Of a DNA stretch of 64,000 nucleotides, positions 59,585 through 64,000 are shown piece by piece. The notes beneath the pieces are model-generated. The model was not told the DNA's origin. It saw only the letters and a program-made list of their open reading frames with translations, and did no database searches. Each line of letters opens with the position of its first letter. Positions within the stretch are counted from its first letter, which is position 1. Source of the DNA: Flavobacterium sp. 1 (lineage in GTDB: Bacteria; Bacteroidota; Bacteroidia; Flavobacteriales; Flavobacteriaceae). Location: positions 4,650,001-4,714,000 of the forward strand of contig NZ_PGER01000001.1 in the NCBI RefSeq assembly GCF_002797935.1, written 5' to 3'. Position numbers and translations under genes: made by a program.

Positions 59585-60577
59585 TTGAAATTGGAAAATA
59601 AACCAACAATAATTACTATACAAAATTTCACTACCGAAAGTGGTGCTTTTTTTGCTTCAATCAATTTAAGTTATCAGATTTTTGGTCTGGCACTGCATAC
59701 GGCACCTATTGTTTTGGTTAATCACGCATTGACTGGGAATTCACATGTTGTGGGGTCAAAAGGATGGTGGAATGTACTTATAGGTAAAAACAGAACAATT
59801 GACACTGATAAATATACAATACTTGCTTTTAATGTGCCGGGAAATGGTTATGACGATACTATTATCGAAAACTATTTGGATTTTACGGCTAGAGATGTGG
59901 CCAGACTGTTTATAGAAGGGGTAAAATCGCTTCAGATTAATCAGTTGTTTGCCATTATTGGCGGTTCTGTAGGAGGAGGAATTGCTTGGGAAATTGCCGC
60001 ATTGGAACTACAGATAACAAAACATTTAATTCCGATTGCAACCGACTGGAAATCGACAGATTGGCTTATTGCCAATTGTTTTCTGCAGGAACAAATTTTG
60101 AATAATTCGGCAAAGCCAATTGAAGACGCACGCATTCACGCGATGTTATGTTATAGAACGCCAGAATCTTTTAAGGCTAAATTTGACCGAACCATAAACG
60201 AAGAATTGGCTGTTTTTAACATCGAAAGTTGGCTGAATCATCATGGTGAGAAATTGCAGAAACGTTTTCAGCTTTCGGCGTATAAGTTGATGAATCAATT
60301 GCTGAAAACAATAGATATTTCCAGAAACAGAGAATCTTTTGTTGCTGTGGCATCACAAATTGAAGCCGATATTCATATTATTGGAATTAATTCGGATTTG
60401 TTTTTTACTGTAAATGAGAATAAAGAAACATACGAAACATTAAAAAAGCACAAAGAGAATGTAACGTTCCAAGAAATTGATTCCATTCACGGCCACGATG
60501 CTTTCTTGATTGAATATAAACAATTAGACAAATTGCTTAAAGGAATTTTTAAGCTTGAAAAAAATATATCAAAATGA
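59585..60577 (+). CDS. metX: MetX-like homoserine acyltransferase (alpha/beta hydrolase), copy 2
   Basis: A 330-residue paralogue of the gene at 54654. IVLVNHALTGNSHVVGSKGWW, the nucleophile elbow IGGSVGGGIAWEIA, and the His segment IHGHDAFLIEYK are conserved. No ATG lies near the start; TTG at 59585 or TTG at 59591 must be used, and the second aligns best with the MEN start of copy 1. It lies behind the SAM-I riboswitch and overlaps thrA by four bases (ATGA), so homoserine production and activation are coupled under SAM control. Confidence 0.88.
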   Translation: MKLENKPTIITIQNFTTESGAFFASINLSYQIFGLALHTAPIVLVNHALTGNSHVVGSKGWWNVLIGKNRTIDTDKYTILAFNVPGNGYDDTIIENYLDFTARDVARLFIEGVKSLQINQLFAIIGGSVGGGIAWEIAALELQITKHLIPIATDWKSTDWLIANCFLQEQILNNSAKPIEDARIHAMLCYRTPESFKAKFDRTINEELAVFNIESWLNHHGEKLQKRFQLSAYKLMNQLLKTIDISRNRESFVAVASQIEADIHIIGINSDLFFTVNENKETYETLKKHKENVTFQEIDSIHGHDAFLIEYKQLDKLLKGIFKLEKNISK

Positions 60578-62988
60578 AAATATTAAAATTTGGAGGTAAG
60601 TCTTTGTCAAACGGAGACGGAATCAATAAGGTTGTGGCAATTATTGCCGGGAAAGTGAATAACGGAGAGCAGATTGCAGTTGTGGTTTCGGCACGCGGAA
60701 ATGCCACGGACGAACTGGAAGATATATTGGCTTTGGCTTCGAAAAACGGAAATTATAAACCGCTTTTTGAAGATTTTAAAAACTATCAGCAAGATGTTTA
60801 CGTCGATGTGGATTTGTCTGAAGAGTTTGGCAAACTGGAAAAACTTTTTGAAGGCGTGAGCCTGATTGGGGATTACAGCGTGAAAATTAAGGACGAAGTA
60901 CTGTCCAAAGGAGAGTTGATTTCGGCTAAACTGCTGACTGCAATTTTAATTAAAAATGGCATAAAAGCTAATTTTTCAGACACGAGAGAATTGATAAAAA
61001 CGGACTCTAATTACGGAGATGCACAACCGGTTGAACAGCTTTCGAAGAAAAATGTGGTGGCCTATTTTAAGGAGCATAACGGCGAAACGGTAAATGTTGT
61101 GACTGGTTTTATTGGTTCCAATAATAAAAATGAAGCAACTACGCTGGGAAGAAATGGTAGTAATTATACGGCTTCGTTACTTGCGAATTATCTTGATGCG
61201 ACGGAACTTCAAAATTATACTCACGTTGACGGAATTTATACAGCAAACCCAGATCTGGTTTTGGATGCTAAAAAAATAGACTATTTGACGTTTAACGAAG
61301 CGAATGAGCTGGCCAATTTCGGAGCAACAATTTTGCATGCAAAGACTATCATTCCTCTGTTGGAAAAAAATATTCCGCTTCGTATTTTGAACACATTCAA
61401 TCATGAAAATCAAGGGACGTTAATTACTTCCAATGCCAATAAAGAAGGAATTAAAACGCTTTCGGTTTTGGAAAATGTGGCTTTGGTGAATTTGGAAGGA
61501 AGGGGATTACTTGGGAAAACAGGTGTTGATGCCCGTATTTTTAAAGTGATGGGTGATAATGATATTAGCGTTAGCATCATTTCGCAAGGTTCGTCTGAAA
61601 GAGGAATCGGAATTGTGGTTGATGCTGATAAAGCGACTCGTGCGATGATTGAATTGGAGCGAGAATTTGAAAACGACTTTTATTCTAAAGACGTTAATAA
61701 AATTACTGTTACCGATAATGTTTCGGTAATTTCGATTATTGGTCAGGATTTGAGTACTTTTCATAAACCGTACACAGCTTTAATCAAAAACAAAATTGTT
61801 CCTATCCTTTTCAATAATACGGTTACGGGCAAAAATGTGAGTTTGGTGGTGAAAAAATCGGAGCTGAACAAAGCTCTGAACGTTATTCATGGAGAGATTT
61901 TTGGAGTTTCCAAGAAAATAAATATTGCGATTTTTGGACACGGATTGGTAGGAGGAACGTTGATTAACCAAATTTTGGAATCATCTGGAGCTATCGAAAA
62001 ACGCAAAGGAATCAAATTGAATGTTTTTGCGATTGCGAATTCTAAAAGTATTCTTCTTAATAAAAACGGTGTTTCACCAAACTGGAGAAATGAAATCCAA
62101 ACAGCTGGAATTTCTTATACAATTGAAGATGTTATTGCTTACGCAAATGAGCACCACTTGGAGAATTTGATTGCCATTGATAACTCGGCTTCTACTTCTT
62201 TTGTTGAAAATTATATCAAATTGGCAGAAAACAGTTTTGACTTGATTTCGTCTAATAAAGTAGCCAATACATTGAGTTATTCGTTTTACAAAGAGCTGCG
62301 ACAAGTATTGGAAGAAAACCAAAAAACATATTTGTATGAAACGAACGTAGGTGCAGGTTTGCCATTGATTGATACGATAAAATTATTGCACTTATCGGGT
62401 GAAAATATCACTAAGATAAAGGGCGTTTTCTCGGGAACTTTGAGCTATTTGTTCAATAATTTTTCTGCGAAAGATGCCCCGTTCAGCGAAATATTAAAAG
62501 AAGCCATCGATAACGGTTACACCGAACCAGACCCAAGAGAAGACCTTTGCGGAAATGACGTAGGTAGAAAATTATTGATATTGGCTAGAGAATTAGACCT
62601 GCAAAATGAGTTTGAGGAGATTTCGATTCAGAATTTAATTCCGGAGCATTTGCGTGAAGGAGATGTTTCTGATTTCTTAAATAAATTATCAGAGTTTGAC
62701 CCAATTTATGCTAAAATTAAAGCAGATCAGCAACCAAACCATGTGTTGCGATACATCGGGGAATTATCTGGTGATTTGCAAAATGATAAAGGGAATCTGG
62801 AAGTAAAATTGGTTTCGGTGCCAAAAGAAACTGCTTTGGGCGGATTGAAAGGTTCGGATTCTTTCTTCGAAATTTACACGGAATCTTATGGAGACCGACC
62901 AATCGTGATTCAAGGAGCTGGAGCGGGATCGGCAGTAACAGCGAGAGGAGTTTTTGGAGATATTTTGAGATTATCGGATAAAGGGTAA
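60574..62988 (+). CDS. thrA: Bifunctional aspartokinase / homoserine dehydrogenase
   Basis: An 804-residue fusion: aspartokinase (residues 1-450; KFGGKSLSNGDG, FSDTRELIKTDSNYGDA, TLGRNGSNYTASLLAN, with two ACT-type regulatory domains around 300-450) and homoserine dehydrogenase (about 455-804; IAIFGHGLVGGTLINQIL nucleotide-binding loop, SNKVANT, GYTEPDPREDLCGNDVGRKLLIL). It makes aspartyl phosphate and then reduces semialdehyde to homoserine, feeding MetX and threonine synthesis. Its coupling to metX behind a SAM riboswitch suggests a methionine-directed isozyme (functionally MetL-like). Confidence 0.93.
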   Translation: MKILKFGGKSLSNGDGINKVVAIIAGKVNNGEQIAVVVSARGNATDELEDILALASKNGNYKPLFEDFKNYQQDVYVDVDLSEEFGKLEKLFEGVSLIGDYSVKIKDEVLSKGELISAKLLTAILIKNGIKANFSDTRELIKTDSNYGDAQPVEQLSKKNVVAYFKEHNGETVNVVTGFIGSNNKNEATTLGRNGSNYTASLLANYLDATELQNYTHVDGIYTANPDLVLDAKKIDYLTFNEANELANFGATILHAKTIIPLLEKNIPLRILNTFNHENQGTLITSNANKEGIKTLSVLENVALVNLEGRGLLGKTGVDARIFKVMGDNDISVSIISQGSSERGIGIVVDADKATRAMIELEREFENDFYSKDVNKITVTDNVSVISIIGQDLSTFHKPYTALIKNKIVPILFNNTVTGKNVSLVVKKSELNKALNVIHGEIFGVSKKINIAIFGHGLVGGTLINQILESSGAIEKRKGIKLNVFAIANSKSILLNKNGVSPNWRNEIQTAGISYTIEDVIAYANEHHLENLIAIDNSASTSFVENYIKLAENSFDLISSNKVANTLSYSFYKELRQVLEENQKTYLYETNVGAGLPLIDTIKLLHLSGENITKIKGVFSGTLSYLFNNFSAKDAPFSEILKEAIDNGYTEPDPREDLCGNDVGRKLLILARELDLQNEFEEISIQNLIPEHLREGDVSDFLNKLSEFDPIYAKIKADQQPNHVLRYIGELSGDLQNDKGNLEVKLVSVPKETALGGLKGSDSFFEIYTESYGDRPIVIQGAGAGSAVTARGVFGDILRLSDKG

Positions 62989-63071
62989 TGATTTAAGATT
63001 GCAGATTTTAGATATAAAAATAACCGTTGAATCTGCGTTAGAAAAATCGCATTATCAGCATTAAAAAAATT

Positions 63072-63314
63072 ATGATAGAAGTTTTTAGGGGGTCGTATTT
63101 TGAAGCAATGAATGTTAGAAATTTATTAGAAGGAAAAGAAATTTCAGTTTTTACTCAAAATGAATATATGTCAAATATTGAGCCTTGGGTTGTTGCATCG
63201 GGAGGTTTAAATCCTGTAAAACTTCAAGTCGATGAATTGGATTTAGACGTATCAAGAATAATAGTTGATGATTATTTAAATGGCAATAATAATTTAGAAA
63301 CTGGAGAAAAATAA
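63072..63314 (+). CDS. DUF2007-family small protein
   Basis: An 80-residue cytoplasmic protein. MIEVFRGSYFEAMNVRNLLE and IEPWVVASGGLNPVKLQVDE match the DUF2007 (putative signal transducing protein) layout, a ferredoxin-like alpha/beta fold related to GlnB-like proteins. It lies between thrA and osmC, in the same direction, with spacers of 83 and 38 bases, so it may ride on the methionine transcript. Function is unknown. Confidence 0.8.
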   Translation: MIEVFRGSYFEAMNVRNLLEGKEISVFTQNEYMSNIEPWVVASGGLNPVKLQVDELDLDVSRIIVDDYLNGNNNLETGEK

Positions 63315-63352
63315 AAAAATTCGCATCATTAGCGTTTAAAAAAACAAGCAAA

Positions 63353-63787
63353 ATGAAAATAACACTTAACAGAGTAAACGACAACTTCCATTTTGAATTA
63401 AAAAATGAACGAGGTCACATTGTAAATGTTGATGCCCGTCCAGAATTTGGAGGAAATGATATGGGGCCAAGCCCAATGGAATTAGTATTAATGGGTGTCG
63501 CTGGCTGCAGTGGAATTGATATGATTTCGATTCTAAAAAAACAGCGCCAGGAAATCACTTCTTTCAAGGCTGAGGTAGAAGGCGAACGCGTACAAGTTGG
63601 CGAAGCAAAACCATTCAAAGATATTTATGTAGTTTTTTCTTTGGAAGGAAATATTAAAGAAGACAAAGCAGCAAAAGCAGCACAATTGTCTTTTGATAAA
63701 TATTGCTCAGTTTCTAAAACGGTAGAACCAACGGCAACAATACATTACAAAGTAGTTTTGAATGGAGTGGAATTAGCGAAAATCTAA
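63353..63787 (+). CDS. OsmC-family peroxiredoxin-like protein
   Basis: A 144-residue OsmC/YhfA-type protein. The two redox cysteines are in VAGCSGIDMISILKKQ and FDKYCSVSKTVEPTA; MGPSPMELVLMG is the family's dimer motif. OsmC proteins reduce organic hydroperoxides with thiols, while YhfA-like members have no firm function. It lies inside the methionine/sulfur gene run, just before a trans-sulfuration PLP enzyme gene. Confidence 0.88.
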   Translation: MKITLNRVNDNFHFELKNERGHIVNVDARPEFGGNDMGPSPMELVLMGVAGCSGIDMISILKKQRQEITSFKAEVEGERVQVGEAKPFKDIYVVFSLEGNIKEDKAAKAAQLSFDKYCSVSKTVEPTATIHYKVVLNGVELAKI

Positions 63788-63826
63788 GACCACAAACAGC
63801 AAACTATCAACCATAAACATATTAAA

Positions 63827-64000
63827 ATGAGCGAAGAAGAATTTGGTTTTGAAACACAGGCCATCCGTAACCAATTAGAAAGAACACAATTTTTGGAGCA
63901 TTCAGTGCCTCTTTACTTAACGTCTAGTTTTGTATTTGAAGATGCTGAAGACATGCGTGCTTCTTTTGCAGATGAGAAAGACCGCAATATTTACAGTCGA
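63827..64000 (+). CDS. Cys/Met-metabolism PLP enzyme (O-succinylhomoserine sulfhydrylase-like), N-terminal part
   Basis: The first 58 codons of a gene cut by the window edge. FGFETQAIRNQLERTQFLEH and VPLYLTSSFVFEDAEDM match the start of the MetZ/MetB branch of the Cys/Met PLP family, distinct from the two MetY copies (which begin ATNALHAGHD). It stands 39 bases after osmC in the same direction. Whether it is MetZ, MetB or a cystathionine lyase cannot be decided from this fragment. Confidence 0.8.
   Translation, partial: MSEEEFGFETQAIRNQLERTQFLEHSVPLYLTSSFVFEDAEDMRASFADEKDRNIYSR

Noticed and set aside
1..64000. A complete multi-gene phage-defence island or prophage
   Set aside because: Only the single Z1 gene is defence-like; no integrase, transposase, phage structural gene or toxin-antitoxin pair could be supported.

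Overview
The window looks like a chromosomal segment of a Flavobacterium-type member of the Bacteroidota. It is AT-rich. Promoter -7 boxes of the TAnnTTTG type lie ahead of many genes, ribosome binding sites are not evident, and the gene set is flavobacterial: PorT/SprT of the type IX secretion system, the TamL outer-membrane lipoprotein, a TonB-dependent receptor with a carboxypeptidase-like N-domain, 2TM and DUF5686 proteins. I saw no rRNA, tRNA, CRISPR array or intact insertion sequence.

Layout. 1-5.3 kb: a leftward envelope/housekeeping run (surE, small membrane gene, lpxB, start of comEC), interrupted by a rightward 721-residue Z1-type helicase-like gene that is probably an acquired defence-type gene. 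5.5-10 kb: tandem duplicated Prc/Tsp proteases, the first broken by a one-base frameshift. 10-20 kb: menG/ubiE, porT, an rRNA methyltransferase, tamL, fbaA, accD without its zinc-ribbon cysteines, a cupin/JmjC protein and an ABC permease. 20.4-27.6 kb: purH followed by the rod-shape operon mreBCD-mrdA-rodA. 27.7-29 kb: folA, a 2TM protein and a CBM48-only protein. 29-38.2 kb: a sucrose-use locus (LacI regulator with twin operators, TonB receptor, exported glutaredoxin, sucrose-type MFS porter, fructokinase, sucrose-phosphorylase-like GH13 enzyme, fructokinase pseudogene). 38-51 kb: thyA, bifunctional nuclease, etfAB, pdhB, a DUF5686 outer-membrane protein, a DNA glycosylase, soluble and membrane pyrophosphatases, deoxynucleoside kinase.

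51-64 kb is a methionine/sulfur region and the most interesting part. It holds metK, two metY paralogues, two metX-like paralogues, a fused aspartokinase-homoserine dehydrogenase, a sterol-desaturase-like gene, OsmC and the start of a third trans-sulfuration PLP enzyme. Three kinds of cis-acting RNA control appear within about 7 kb: a SAM-II riboswitch ahead of metK, a SAM-I (S-box) riboswitch ahead of the second metX-thrA operon, and four small leader ORFs rich in Met and Cys codons, two in tandem ahead of each metY. Each leader ORF is followed by a rho-independent terminator. A segment at or just past the end of each leader ORF can pair with the terminator's 5' arm. This is the architecture of classical ribosome-stalling attenuation, here duplicated in series and reading Met/Cys. 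I know of no description of this arrangement in Bacteroidota, although I could not search for one.

Working together: aspartate is taken to homoserine by ThrA, acetylated by the MetX-like enzymes, sulfhydrylated by MetY, and methionine is converted to SAM by MetK. SAM (by riboswitch) and probably charged Met/Cys tRNA (by leader peptide) then feed back at separate genes.
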